64,000 nt of DNA from Bactericera cockerelli (lineage: Eukaryota > Arthropoda > Insecta > Hemiptera > Triozidae). Numbering within the stretch: position 1 is the first letter of the stretch; every line of letters starts with the position of its first letter. Position numbers and translations under genes: made by a program. The notes under the pieces are model-generated. The model was given only the letters and a program-made list of their open reading frames with translations. It was not told the DNA's origin and made no database searches. This document shows positions 25,780-40,700 of the stretch, in pieces. The stretch lies in the NCBI GenBank assembly GCA_024516035.1, contig CM044957.1:20898676-20962675 (forward strand), read 5' to 3'.

Positions 25780-28700
25780 ACAGGTTGAAATTTCTTCATT
25801 CATATTATTGACAGTCGTGAACATCCGGTTGAAAGCGACGCTAAACCCAAATTAAAAAAAAATGTTATTGAGCATATAAATTTGATTTTTATGATTAAAA
25901 ATCTTTCAAAATAAACCATCTTAAATTATTCAAAAGCCATATTTATTTTTACTAACCTTAACGGTAACTTTTTTTTCGCTACTGGTATCATGGCTAAGAA
26001 CCCGTAGTATCTGCGGCATCAACTGAGGCAGGTATATCTTAAACTCTGCCCCTAGTGCTACAGCTATGTGTTCCACTAGCAAGATAAGCGTCAGCTGAAG
26101 TGTGGAGAGAGCGTTGCTTGTCCACAGATCCTAAAAACATAAGTAGATATAAAATCCATTGAAGAGCTTTTGGTAGATTTTCATCAATTAATGGTAATTC
26201 CTCCTACTTAAGAAAAACATAGAGGAAATGTGCTAAAACTAGTTAAAATATAATTTAATATATAAAAGGCACCATTATACAGGGTTCCCCCCAAAAAAAA
26301 GGAGCCACTCGAAATATCTAGACAACTGATTAAAATTAAAAAAAAAAAATCTAAAACATAAATATGTAACATATCTTTGACTCCCATTACAATGTTTTTC
26401 GACAAGACAGAGATGCAGAGAGGATAGGCAAAAAAAAGTTGGCGGACTAATTTTTGCCACAAAAAAAACAAAAATTGTTATAAGCCATATAACACAATGG
26501 GATGAGTGTAATGATCTCCTTGAACTTATGTGTTTCCGTTTAAAACTATTAGGAGAGACAGTACCCATCTTTTTAATCTACATTCCAGCACATCAAGATA
26601 CAAAAATGTATAAAGCTATCGAATACTTCATTGAATCAGTTTTAGGACGAAACTTACAAAATGAAAGCTTATTTATAATTGGTGACTTTAACCTACCTGA
26701 CTTCCCTTATAATTCATCCCTTAACCTTAATCCCACTTGATCAGAGATTATGTTTTTATTATTAAATAGTATATTTAAGGTTGCTCTGTACGAACATTAG
26801 TGTCCGATTAATTAATAAAATAAAGACATTTAAAAAGGTCGGCATTTTTAGTTCAACACATTGTTAATGCAGTTGTTGCTTCCTATTTATCTCAATACTG
26901 AAAAATTGTCCTAAACTACCTTTGAAAAGAAAAACATCGCACGTATGATATAGTTGCTGAAGAGATTCGAGCATCCTTCACACCAAATAGTATGTTCCAA
27001 TAATAGTGTATTGCACAAAAATAAAAAAAAGATCAGTCAAGAATATCCTGTATTGCCAGCAGCTGACTCAAAAATAAAGTGATATTACAACAAAAGACTT
27101 CGAGGATCAGGAAGAAACATAATACAACAGGGAACATGCTCCTATTTTTTTTAAGCCTTTCAAAAATGGTTTTAATTCCTAGAACAAACGAGATAGCATA
27201 TTACTCACCTTTATAAGTACAAATATGTCATCCAGGTAATTACGTATATGCTGTTTTACAATAGCAATCAGGAACCCCAACTGCTGAACAAGGAAGTCTT
27301 TCTGACTTGCTTCAGCAATTCTGATCACATTAATGAAGCTTGGTATAACTTGAGCTATGAAGGGTACACATTTGATTCCCAGGGATTTGAATATGAAAGC
27401 AATAGCCTGAAAACCAAGCAAAACGAAAATTACACTGTCAAGTGTCAATTATGTACAAATTTATTTCTCCTATTCTCGAGATTTTATTGCGTCATTCAAT
27501 CTTATATACATTCATTTATAAAAAGTAGGGGAGCTGGACCATGATTTCTCACGTCATAAAGTTTATTTATTTGTTTTACATTATCTCGTTTGGCGAGGTA
27601 TTTGGTTGTTAGCTATTGTTTTGTTGCACAATATACACAATCGAGAGTACCGATGTTGTGGTTGAAATTTGAAATATCAGTCAGCACTATGCAGTAAGAC
27701 TATTGTAAACAAAACTAATAAAACTAGGACGGTTTAAGTATCCACTAATAGTACAAATGTACTACTGTTATGCGAGAAAACAGCTATGCGTTCCGCTAAA
27801 TTTGTCACTCAGTGTATCTTTTCTCCAAATTACTTTATTTGACCGTTTTTCGCGTTAACTCAATTTATATAACATGAACTTTTTTTTACATAACGTAAAG
27901 TGAATTAAATCTTTTTCTCAAATTAACAAAACTTCAAGGTGTCAAAATTTCTAGTACCGCATAACGTGTGTATTTTTTGTTGGACAAAAATGTTTTTCAT
28001 AATATTCTAATTGCGGAAATCACACAAAAATTGGTACAAAGATAGCAAAGACATGGAAACCAATTTTCAAAATTGAATGAAGTACTTGTCACTGTCAACC
28101 TTTCCCATACAGGGTGTAGAAAAAAACTGTTTTTCAATGTTTTTTTCAAATTTCATTATTTTGGATTCAGAGGAATAATGACGTGTCTATCAAGGGTCAA
28201 CATTTTAGAGACAAGAAGGAATGAGGTTCAATACATAAAGCAAGACAATTACTCTTAATGCAAAATAGTGAATTTTGAAAAAAATATTGAAAAATATTTA
28301 AAAGAAAAAAGGTTTTTTTTGTACACCCTGTATTGGAAAGGTCGACAATGACAAGCACTTCATTCAATTATGAAAATTGGCCTTCATGTTTTTGCTATCT
28401 CTGTACCAATTTTTGTGTGATTTTCTCTATTAGAAAAAATATGAAAAATGTTTTTGTCCAACAAGAAATACACACGTTATATGAGAAAAAACCTATGCGT
28501 TCCGGTAAATTTGTCACTCAGTGTAGTAACAGAAATATAAAAATATTTAGGTTTTTGATTTTTGATGAAAAAAAAAGAAAACTTCGGTCGATAGCACACA
28601 GGTCTGGTATTGTTGACAATCTAAATGATTTTAATGAATAAGAGAGAGTAGAGATACCTGTACAACCATAGTATGATAAGAAGCTAGTGAAGGATCTCGG

Positions 28701-31700
28701 AAGATTTTCATAAGTGTTGCAATAGCAATGGCAGGATAATATTCTTCTAATGTGGATGAGCTCATGTTGACTAGCATCTCACTGGTGGTCAATTCTGTAG
28801 AAAAACACAAGTGATGGAAAGATGGGTAGAAAAAGGTAGAAAGTTTGAAAATGAAAAATTTACCCATTCACAATAGTCGGCTAGAGTGAACTTCCTCTTC
28901 ATATAATTGCACAGCATCATACTTTTTTTTTACTGACCAGCAGGCGCGCCCGGTGGGGAAATGTGTCGGAGGTGCTGCCATATAAACCCTACAAAAATGG
29001 GATTCATAGAGTCGCTTTTTCAGTATCTGTCGTCTCAGTAATTTTGTTTACCATGCTAATCATAAAGACCAGTCCTAATAAAGTTCAGTTTCTGTATTCA
29101 AATTTCTGCACTGAAGCTTTTTTCATTGATCGAGCTTCTATACTAATTTGAACATGCCTTTATTTGACAGATAGCTTCAGACATCTAATGGTCTTCAAAA
29201 TGCAATAAACTGGAGATGGAAGGACACCTGGTTTTTTTCAAACAGAAAATTTCCCTCGCCATACAGAGGGGTAATGCGGCGAGCGTATTGGGCTCGTTGC
29301 CATCTAACATCAATATGGATGAGGTGTTTTACCTGTAATAAAATACAATAAAGTACTCTACAAACTCTATACAATAGCGCCCAGATACAACATTTGAGAG
29401 ACTGTCCATTTTCTTCGATTTCAGAGCTTGTATCTCCTTTATTCCTAAACGCAAGAGCAAGAACCTTAATCCTTAATTTTATTATTTTATTGAAAGTAAT
29501 AGTCATGGGGTATTTTTTTTAAAGTGGTACAGTGGTACACCTGTAGGACACCTGGTTTTTTCAAACAGAAAATTTCCCTCGCCATACAGAGGGGTAATGC
29601 GGCGAGCGTATTGGGCTCGTTGCCATCTAATATCAATATGGATGAGGTGTTTTACCTGTAATAAAATACAATAAAGTACTCTACAAACTCTATACAATAG
29701 CGCCCAGATACAACATTTGAGAGACTGTCCATTTTCTTCGATTTCAGAGCTTGTATCTCCTTTATTCCTAAACGCAAGAGCAAGAACCTTAATCCTTAAT
29801 TTTATTATTTTATTGAAAGTAATAGTCATGGGGTATTTTTTTTAAAGTGGTACAGTGGTACACAAACTCACCATTCTAAAACACCTCTAGGAAAAGAAAT
29901 AAGAGAAAAATCGATCTTTCGAAAAATGTTTAACTTTTATCAAACACCTCGGCCAAAGTGTGAAGAACTTATGCAAAGAAGCAAGACAGCGCAGCAGAGT
30001 ATAAGGTAACGGAAAACATAGTTCCCATGCATTTCACGATAAGATTTAAACAGTCTAGAGTCTAGAGGACCCCCCTGACACCAAAAGAGCTTAGTTTGGA
30101 CTCACGGCAGTGCGCTAGGCCAAGTTCCCGCAAGCACGGCAGTTTATCTTTACACCAACCGATTCACCCAGTTTTTCACACCCTCATAGCTTCGATTTTA
30201 TTGACTATAAAGCTATGAAATTTGGCACAAAAGTTCTACTAATATCATTAAAAACTGAAAATTTCAAGAGTCTATGCAAAAAGCTTTCAGAGAAAGGTAA
30301 TTTTAAAATTTGCAATTTTGTAACTGATGTCGGGTGTGAGTAAACCGATATATTATTTCTTCTTTCACTATTTTACGATCAACTGAGGCCGAGTTACAGA
30401 GTATTTATTTATTTACACTCTGTTTTTTTCTTACCGTGACTTGCTTCTGTTTCACTCTTGAGATCAGTCATAAGTAAGAGCACAGTAGAATCTAACTGAG
30501 AATCAATTTGGCCCAAATTCATCTTGTGTTTGTACGGATCCAAAGCACCTAGGAGCCCCAGAACTCGGATAGTTTCACGCCTGAAATAAAATGAAATATT
30601 TGAACGAACGAAATGAGATCTAAGGACTAAATAAAATTAATATACTTTTATCTTCGTGCCACTGGCACTCAAAGTGCCAAAGAATTCTTGCTGCAGAGAA
30701 TATCCATAGGGATTCAACGCGGCAATGCAGCCTGCATTCTTGGTACTCTACCACATGTCAGCGGCATGGATCATATATACAACCTGCAATAGATGTTGGC
30801 CAGATTGTATTGAGATTATCATAAATAAATGAAGTTTATACTTTATTATATCATTCTGTCTTTTATCTTCTGTATATCTCAAGTTTTGATTTTGCATATT
30901 GTTATAAAGAGTTTGAATTATTTTATTTTAACTTTCATTCAGGAGGTTTAAAAGTTAAAAGTCACTAATTTAACCAAGTTTTAATTAACGGCTATCTCTA
31001 TCTTTGTATTTGACATCTATCAAAGGATAATGAAGTTTTTGTTTACACAATTTCACGGGTTTAGTCCTTTTTTCTAACAACAAAATACACATGCAATAAA
31101 CATGGAAACTAAAATTAATTAAACTTTAACACTTAAGACTAGAAATTTAAAATAAGAAATATAAATGCAGGTACATCAAAATGCTGTCTATCTTATATTC
31201 TAAAATGAAGCTTAAACAACACTTCCGAAATTATTTGTCCGATCGTAATGATTCATGGTTTTTATCGTTTTAATTTTTTTTCTTAAAGCCGAGCTTTAAA
31301 CGGCCAAATTTCTAACTGAAACAATAAATCGTCTGTTATTTGATTTCTAAAAAACTGATTTAGCTGAAAATAGTTACTGATGAGAATTCATAAAAATCTC
31401 AATCAATTTAAATCTTTTGATTTTTAAAAATTTAAGCTTTTTTAAAGAAAATCAGAGCATCCTAGTAGAATCAAAATAGGGCCTCAATTAAAAAAAGGAT
31501 CTTTTTTTTTATTTTCTACCTGGTATTGTTTCGAAAGGTATATTGTATAATTTTTTGGATAGTAAGGAATGCTCTGTATTGTATTCAATCGTAGATAAAC
31601 AAATTATGTAATCATATACAGGGCTTCCATAAAGTGTCAACCAGGCCGAGGTTTCTCGAAAATGACTCAAAATATCAAAAAACGCAAAAATCTGTATTCC

Positions 31701-34700
31701 TTTAATTTTAGGTTGAATAATTCAGATTTACTTTTGTTGTTCACAATTTTGTTATGATGGATGAAACCTACATTTTCGTTTAAAAAAAAACTGATATCTC
31801 CCCAAAACAACACTTCGTGGTTACAGAAGGAAGAACGCCCGACTGAAAAATATGAATACAATTACCTAAATATAAATCATATCAATTGAGAACACCTGAA
31901 TTTATTTCTCTTATAATGTTATTTAGCTTGATTTCTCTTTTACTTCTTTTTACTAATAAGTAACTTCATGAGAAATTATTTAAGTTTAAAATGACACCTA
32001 GAAAGGAGAGAGAAAGATAACATAAGAGGAATAAATTCAGAGAAGAGTGCAGAGAAATAGAATGGGAGAAGGTAAAGGTGTTCTCAATTTGATATCATTT
32101 ATTTTAAGTTAATTCTACTCATTTTTTTTTGAGTGGGGCGTTCTTCCTTTAGTAACCACGAATTGTTGTTTTTGGGGGATTATAGGACAAGGAAAGTAAA
32201 AGAGGATGCTGACTACGATTTGGCGAGCAGACCCACGAGCCTCTGCACATATGAAGAACAAGTGCAGGCGAAGGAGGCGGCTATTCATGTTGCTGAGCAC
32301 TGGATATATGAGATCTGACGAACGTGTTAGTAGCGAACACGGAAAGTAAGTAAGTATACTTACGTATTACTTTTACTGTCTGATGTTTTTCTCTTGTTTT
32401 TATGTTGTACTGTTCTCTGGTATTTGTGTATTAACTTGTGTTATTACTTTTAACTTTATTTTATTAATTATGTTTTTATATGGACATTGTAAATAGGGCT
32501 ATTCCCATAAATATACTACCGTATACCGGGTTAAAAAAATCCTATTTTAAATTCGGCCCCAAGTATTGCGCTACACTTTCGAGTTTCCCCATCTTAACTG
32601 ATAGGATTACCTGATAATGCTCTGTTGCTCTGTCTTGAGGAAGTTCATGAGGATATCGAGTAGACCAGGGTACTTGTTGTAGGGCTTCACAACATAGCCT
32701 GTGGCCTCCACTAGTTGTCCCAGCACCCACAGAGCCACGCCCCGTTTCTCAGAGGAGGAGGAGTCTATGAGCATCTCCAGTAAAATGGGGAGGAGCTCAT
32801 CAATCCATAACTGCATTTCTGTGCCATTTACCTGGTACAATCACGTCAGATTTAGACCTTCAAAATATGCTCCGCAAAAGAGAAAAATGGTACGGTGAAT
32901 TCTAGTTAATGGCGTTCAGCAACGCCACCCTACCCTATGAAGATGTCAGATCTCTGTACTATGAAGATAACACATCAGATTGTTGGTAAACCTGTGTTCC
33001 AATTATGGCTAATTTAATAACTAGTTTTAAGAACAAATCCTTCACTCTTGCAGGATACATGTCTACATGAAGTTCGACTTTTGAAGATTTCCTCCACATC
33101 TCTTAAAATAAAGTGAAGAAAAAAAAAATAAATCAAAAACTCCCGAGTACAACACTAGTTCGTCAATAAAATGAGGAAAATGAATTACCTCAGCCAGATC
33201 CCCGATGGCAGTCAGTATAGAGATGACCACACCCGGGTAAGGCTCCGGTTCGCGCAGCTTAGGTACCAGGACTTTCAGTATGGGCTGAACATAAGGCTTA
33301 ATCAGGCGGGGAGCACTCACTACCAAGTGATCTAACATGCGTGCGCTCTGCTCCTTGTTCCGTCCCATACCTGAGTGTTCTAGCTCACTAAGGAACTGTA
33401 GAAAAAGGGATTTAGGTTAGAAAATCTATACTTATAAATGCAAAAGTCATACATACCAAATTTCAATTCGCTAGCTCTTACCCTTCTTGAGATAACTTGT
33501 TTACAGATAGACAGAAACACACACACACACACACACATGGCTGAAATTTTGGATTTAGGCTGGGGGTACCCTAAAACGTGTTTTGGCTCTGAAAACTGAC
33601 TATCGAAAATTTTGGGTGATTCCATTACTTTCCTTTCTATAGGATAAGGAAAGTAAAAATAGAAAAGTGTGATCTGTGCTCAGCTTTTGCGGGTAATCAT
33701 AAAATCTATTTTATTCATTTTTCCGTTTAATTTTCTCCTGAAAACCCCATTAATATATACAATTTAACTATTGGGAACCGTAAAGAACATTAAAAATACA
33801 GAAAAATGTGATCTGCACTCACAAATGTCGAAATGTGGCTATAACTCACTAACGCTTTAGCAGATATTCATGAAACCTATTTTATTCAATTTTTCGTTAA
33901 ATTTTACCCCCAATACACCCTTTCCTCAGCACAAATACATCATGGGGAACCGTCGAGAACAGGGAATAGAAACAAAGGATTACTTTCCTATGGTGCGTTT
34001 AAGAAGTGTAAACTCTGAATACCTGTATTAAAGTTTTCCTCAGTGACGGCATCACATAAGCTGGATTCAGAATAGAGAGACGTCCAAGAATACATACAGC
34101 TCTCTCGCGAATCTCAAACATCTCGTCATTCATGGCAACAAAGAGGGCGCTCAGGTTCTCAGCTTGTGCAAGGTGCTGGTCGAAACTCTCATCAAATGAA
34201 GCCAGGACCCAGTACCGAACTTCAGGGACTAGAGAACAATGTAAAGGGATGACTAATAATACAGTATCTATTATTTTTAAATTATGCTTTTAATTACAAT
34301 CCAGAATTTTTTGTATAGGGAAATACAAATAGTGATAATTAAATTTGATGTGGTCGAATGATATGGAGGAGGAATAGAAACAACCAATACACGTCAAAAC
34401 CATAGATATGCGATATCAAATAGCTTTTTTCCGTGTTTCTCCACTCTAAATAATGTCAATATGATGTCAATATTCTCTTTCCACTTTCAAATAACAATGT
34501 TTTGCAAAACCACGCACAGATCGCGATATTTTTTAACGTCCTCAAAGAGTTATTCAGGCTGGAGGTTTTAGTCTCCATTCGCTGGGAATCATATTATTAA
34601 CCTCACCCAGCCTTTGTTGGGCTGGAAATAACGTTGAATAATGGAAGCCAAAACACCCACCTGTGTCAGTAATGCCCACGACAAGCAGTTTGCCCAGCAC

Positions 34701-37700
34701 ATCTGCGACAGTAGTAGTGACAGTCTGAGAGGGTCTGTTCACCGTGGACTCGATGGCTAGCCGCAACAGTTTGCTGCATGTCTTCACAGCTTCCAGGCGT
34801 ATTTGTTGCTGTTCGGAATTGAGGAAGTGGTCAGCACAACGCCTCACAAATTGTAACAGAGAATGTCCTGATAATAATAAAGAATCAATTAGATAATTAG
34901 AACAATGCTTACGTAGAAGTACAAAAGATATTGTACTTCAAGGGGATTGTAATGAAAAAACTGTAGAATGAAAATAAATCAACTTATTATTATTAGACCA
35001 ACTTTAGAAAAGTCCAGTGTATCCATCATTATGTTGGATAACTTCACATTAAAATATCTTAATGGGGCTTCCTGGAACGATTGGACTTATTTTAACGTTA
35101 GGTTTAGCACATTTCAGAGTTCAGAGCTCCATTTTAGGTAAGTATGTAAGTTTATGAGTATTTCCACCACTAGTGACAGATGAATTTTTAATTTCATTTT
35201 CTATTAAATATGAAGAGTTCATTTAGGCCAAAATTAGACAAAATCGAGAAATTAAATAATGACTTAGCATTGGTTTTAGCCATCTAAGACAGTACGTCAT
35301 TTGAGACTTAGCACCACAGAGGTATTACAAAAACGTTTTTTAAATTTACCCTTTGTTTTTTTTTTAAAAAATAGGTACACAATTTTTTTTATGAAGATTT
35401 ACTTTTTTCTCAAAATAATTTGTACATTGTTAAAAAACTAACACACTATCATTAAGGGCGAAATTAATAGACAAAATCGATAACTTAAGTAATTGCTTAG
35501 CATCGTTTTCCATCTTAGACAGTAGATTTTAGAGTTGACCTTGAAATACAAACTTGGCAGATCTGAAAAGGTCATCATAACAAGTCCCCTTCAAAGCTAT
35601 AAAAATTATTTCGGAATAGAATTTTTGTATTTTCAACAGGGGCCGAGTAATCGCAATGTTTCGCTTAAAATGAGACACCCTGTATAATGTTGTAAGACAA
35701 TCTGGCGAGAGACTATTACCCCTAGCATGAGAGGACTTCAATGAATCGATAGTCGAACTGCGTTCAGAACTAGAAAAGAGTGTGGCATATTGCTAAGTAA
35801 CTACATATTATAAACACACAAGTCTCAAATATTTACCGTCAAAATTAAAACTGCCTAGAGTGGACAGGGCAAGCACAATGCTTTGTACATCATGAGTTTC
35901 CGAGTTACAAATGGTAGAAGTGAGTAGAGAGGGGGAAGCACCAGGGTGACGTAGCGTGCGATTCATTAGAACTTGAGACAGCATTCTGAGGAGACCTGCA
36001 AGCATCGAGATATACTGTGAGTAGTTTTACTATCCGCCGCATAACCTACGTGCATTAGCTTCTTCTCGATTCAGCAATATATAATTTTGCGATGATTGAT
36101 AAAAAAAAAATCAGAGTTACGGATTTTGTACTGTAAACCCGACAATGTGAAATGATTTCTCACCTTATTGAAAAAATTCGTAAACCGTCAGATTTTTATT
36201 AATATCTTCCCAAACAAGACCTTAATGAAATGAGCAGTGGTCCGAGTGAATTCTTTTTCTTAATTTACCTTCTGAGATATGTCTCTTGAGCTGTGGAACA
36301 CTGGATGCTAGCTCGCGTAGGGTAATAGTTAGAGCAGGACTCAGCCCTGTGGCTAGCATAGGTTCGAGCAGCTCCTTCACGTCTGACTTTATCTTTGCGG
36401 TGACGGCATGGCCTAGCAGGGTCACACAATTGAAGATCGCAGGGTCGACACCTGCCGCGGTGCGCTTCTTGAGAGAAGTTTCCTGAGAACATCACCGTGA
36501 TGGAATTGAATATTTGTTGCTTTATTTTGAGCAGATTAAATATTACAAATAAAATTTCTTGGTTCTTATTCTATCATCTGACAGTTATAGTATTTAAATA
36601 GATATAACAAAACAGAATAGGTAAATAGGATAAATGATCTGTTCCAAAAGTTAGTTCAAAATGAATTATACAGGCTGACAAAAAAAAAAAAAACATTTAC
36701 ACCCGTAAATGGTAGATTACTGACGATATTTCCAGCCCGGATCTCCAATTTTTTTTTCTTCAGTTTCGCCTTCGTAACTGAACAAAGTGATATTTTGCAC
36801 CTTTCCAAACAAGTCAGACTTCGGCTTATTCTTCAGGTCAATGCTTCGTTCCTGTTCAAGATGATTCTGTACAATTCTGCAGAAAGCCAACAAAATTTCG
36901 ATGTGTCTAGATACGCAACTTTTTTTACGTTTTGGTTTGGCGTCTTTTTTTACACCTGATGCAACATTTTCACTCTATGAAACACTCAACATTTGTCCAA
37001 ACAAATTTTGGCACAGAAACTAGCAAGTTTGATTAAAGTTGGCGGATACCCCGAGGATACTAAATGATAACTCTTGCATACCTTAGAAGGGGGTAGAGAG
37101 GCCCGTATGAGATCGAAAATCTTCGGTAGATAGGGTCGGATGTTATCGTCTACTGCAACTGCTATTAGTCCTATGGTAGTGAAAGCTGTGGGACGATCCT
37201 TATCCCTGCCACGAACAGTAGTTAGCAAGTGATTCATAGAAGTGTTCAAGTGCCTAGGGGATAACAATAAAATATAAAACTAAGATTATACATAAAAACT
37301 TGAGCTTTTAAAGTGTAGTTCTTCGATACTATGTTACTTTCATGGTAAACTAAAAAAGTAGTAAGAGTAGTCTAGTATTACTGTCTACTCTGTCTAGTAT
37401 ATATTAATATATATAAACTACATATACTACTTTTACTCAAGTTTGACTCAATCGATAATATAAGACCATACATCTTTATTTTTTTAGACCCAAACCTCCT
37501 CAACAATTCACACGTTGCATTACAAAAGGATTAATGATTTAGGCTAGACAAACTAAAATAATGAATTTATAAATTAATACTTTACGCTTGAACAAACTTC
37601 TCCTTATTGAACGCTGCAAGGCGAGGTAGGATAGTGAGTAGAGTTTGCTGAATGTTGTTTGAGCGGACGAGACGCTGCGTCAGGACCATATTGGCTACCT

Positions 37701-40700
37701 CCTCATATCTCTCGCTGATCAGGGAGCGGCATGCTGCTGACTCATACAGAGGGCGAGAGGGATCATTGCCTACTGTTGACTTGGTAATTTGCGCAAGAGA
37801 TACAATGGACATGTTAGCAGAGCCTGCTCGCCCTACTTTGGTACCAATACCTTGATGACGGGACTTGGAGATCATTCCTAGCGAGTCCTAGACACAAAAA
37901 TATATAGAACAAATAATTTTCTGAAGAGTTTATTTCTGTGATAAAAGTTGCAGTTTTTGAAACTCATGTGGAAATTTTTGCTGGCTGAAAGTACATGAAA
38001 TGCATGTGAACTATGTTTTCAGTTATCTTACACTCAGCCGCGCTGTCTCTTTCTTTGTGCTGGCGTTCTTCACACCTCGGCCGAGGTGTTTGATTTGGAA
38101 AGATAACAACATAATTTCAGATGCCATAGTTTTGGAAATGGAAAATCCATGAATTTTGCTACCAAATGTAAAATAAAAACATCAATCCCTTTTGATGTGT
38201 GCCCAAAAAGTTAAATGAATAAATACCTCTTCATCACATGTTGATACTTCCAAGCGATTCATGAAATCTTCGTAAGTTCTCTCCCAATTCGCGTTGCTCA
38301 CTCTCAATAATTCATTCAGTACAAGAAGGGAGCCGTGTATTCTGTCTTCTCTATTCACACCCTTCTCTCGAGTAAAAACTTCATCAAATCCACTCATGGC
38401 TTCTTCGAAACAAAGGCAGTACCTAAAAAAAGAGATATGGTCAGTTTTCAAAAGATACTAAGCGAAAAGTTCCTTATATATATTTAGACTTCTGGATCTG
38501 ACCTCAGTAGGTTGATCTATAAGGCTGCAGACTTAAATCTGGAGTTTGGAATGTTTGGTCCAATGTTTGGTAAACATTTAGCAGCGTGAGTTTGAGTAAT
38601 TGTGACATCACAAAAGTGATTGACACAAATATGAAAAAAAAAATGCACAAAGGGTTTTGTTCACTTTACAGTTTTAAATATACAGGGTGTTCCAGCTCTA
38701 TCTCGGAATAGATTTTTTGTATTTCAAACAGGGCCCGAGTAATCGCGCTGGTTAAAATGAGACACCCTGTAGAAGCAAACTGTTATGCATGCATACATGA
38801 GAGTTTGTTGCGGATAAAGATTACGAGCCAAATACAAAATCACCACAGGAAAAAAATGTTACTACTGTCATTTTCTATTATCTATTACCCATTTTAGTTT
38901 GTTACAATAGAGCTGAAACACCCTTTATAATGTACGTATATGGTAGATACATTAGAGGAACATACCCTTAAAATTTCAGCAGGATTCGACAAAAAGTGCA
39001 GTTGATCCAAACCCTAGCCTAGTTCGACGTTGCTTAACATGGTGTCATTTAAAAATTGTACATTGATAGCTAAGCATGTAAGGAACATATCCTGAAAACA
39101 AATTCACAGCTTGATTTGACAAAAAATACAGCTTTTATTGCGATTTGAAATTTTAATCCAAATCTTATCCTAGCTCGACGTTTTTTTTTATCATTATAAG
39201 GTCAGAAAAAATACACCAATATCTAAGCATGTATGGAACATATCCTGAAAATTTCAGTTTGATTGGATAAAAAAAACAACTGATCGTGGTGAGATTGGAA
39301 CTAGAGCCTCTTTGGCTAAACTGCTTTTAGCTCGATAGCTTAAACCGTACAAGAGTTATGACTTGTGACAGACAGCGTACGGAAAAGGGTTCGTTAACAC
39401 TTTGAGCCCATGAATACCATATATGACTCTCAGCTGACATTTCACAAAGGACATGAGTACCATATATGACCCTCACCCGAAATTTGACTGTACTTTGAAG
39501 ACATGAGCACTCTCTATGGTATTCGTTTCTACGTGTTTCTCAATAAGGGAATAATTCTAGAGTTCCTTAGGAACTCTAGAACGTATGAGTGTATGAGTGT
39601 TGGGTTCTGAAATTTGTGGTCCCTCGAGCTCACTCGCCGATCCCACCTCTGGGGCTCATAGTGTTAATAGGGCTTTTTCTTAATATAAACAAAACGCTAA
39701 AAATAATTTTGATGATGCATAAAAAATTACCATTGAGGTTTCTGACTTTGTTTGGCAGATTCTCGCTGTGCTGTCACTACCAACGCCGCTCGTATGGCTT
39801 TCACCGCATGCTGACGAATGTCTGGCTTGGGATCCCTCACGGCACTGAACACAAAATCGAAGAAAGCTTGCACATGTTGGTAAAATATAGTAGGAACTGT
39901 CACGGCTAACTCCTTGAGGACCAGGACCTATAAGAACAGTGAGACATTTCAGCATCAAATGTCAAAGAGTCAATGACGTTTCTTGAATAAACTTAACAAA
40001 CAGACAAATGAAAGCCAAATCGTCCAGTACCCAACGGTAAGAGCTAGAAACTTAAAATTTGGTATGTAAACTTTACTAATGCAGAAGACGCGAAAAGATT
40101 TTTTTCTCGGTGAAATTGGTAACGCCAGTGGCGCTGTTCGGCGGTTCTGGCTAAACGACAAAAGATACTAAAAATATTAGGGATCTACTATGATTTTTTT
40201 GTTGTTGGTATCTTGAACTTTTTGGAACCTGGTCCAATATACCGGTATTTGGGGGGGGGGGGACCCGCCCGGGCTAACATTTTTACTATTCATCCTAGAA
40301 GTGGATTGCATTAGGGCCTTTTTGGTGAATATTGAAAACGATTTTTCTAATTTTATTGAACAAAACAATGCTCTTGAAATTGTAGACTCGTAAAAAAATA
40401 ATATTTGGTTTAAATCGTGAAATTTTGTGGTCGTGAGAGCTAAGGGGGCCGCACTGTGGTAAAGGGCCGGTTGATATTTTTAACCAAACAAAGTGAGGGA
40501 GCAAAGCGATCTCACTAAGTGACGTTCTGTTTTAACTTGGGTACTGGACAATTTGGCTTTCATTTGTCTGTTTGTCTGTTCCGCGATAACTCCCGACCGG
40601 ATTCTTCAAAATTGATGAAATTAAATTTGTATACATGTTTATTGAGTTCCTAAAATTTTACCTATAGTTTTTTGGACGAATTAAGCCATTCTGGGCTAAA

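Noticed and set aside
29195..29829. Twin ~90-100 codon frames beginning [17 protein letters not shown] as a duplicated gene pair
   Set aside because: They result from the 324 bp tandem duplication in an intron. No domain was recognised and the C termini depend on the duplication border.
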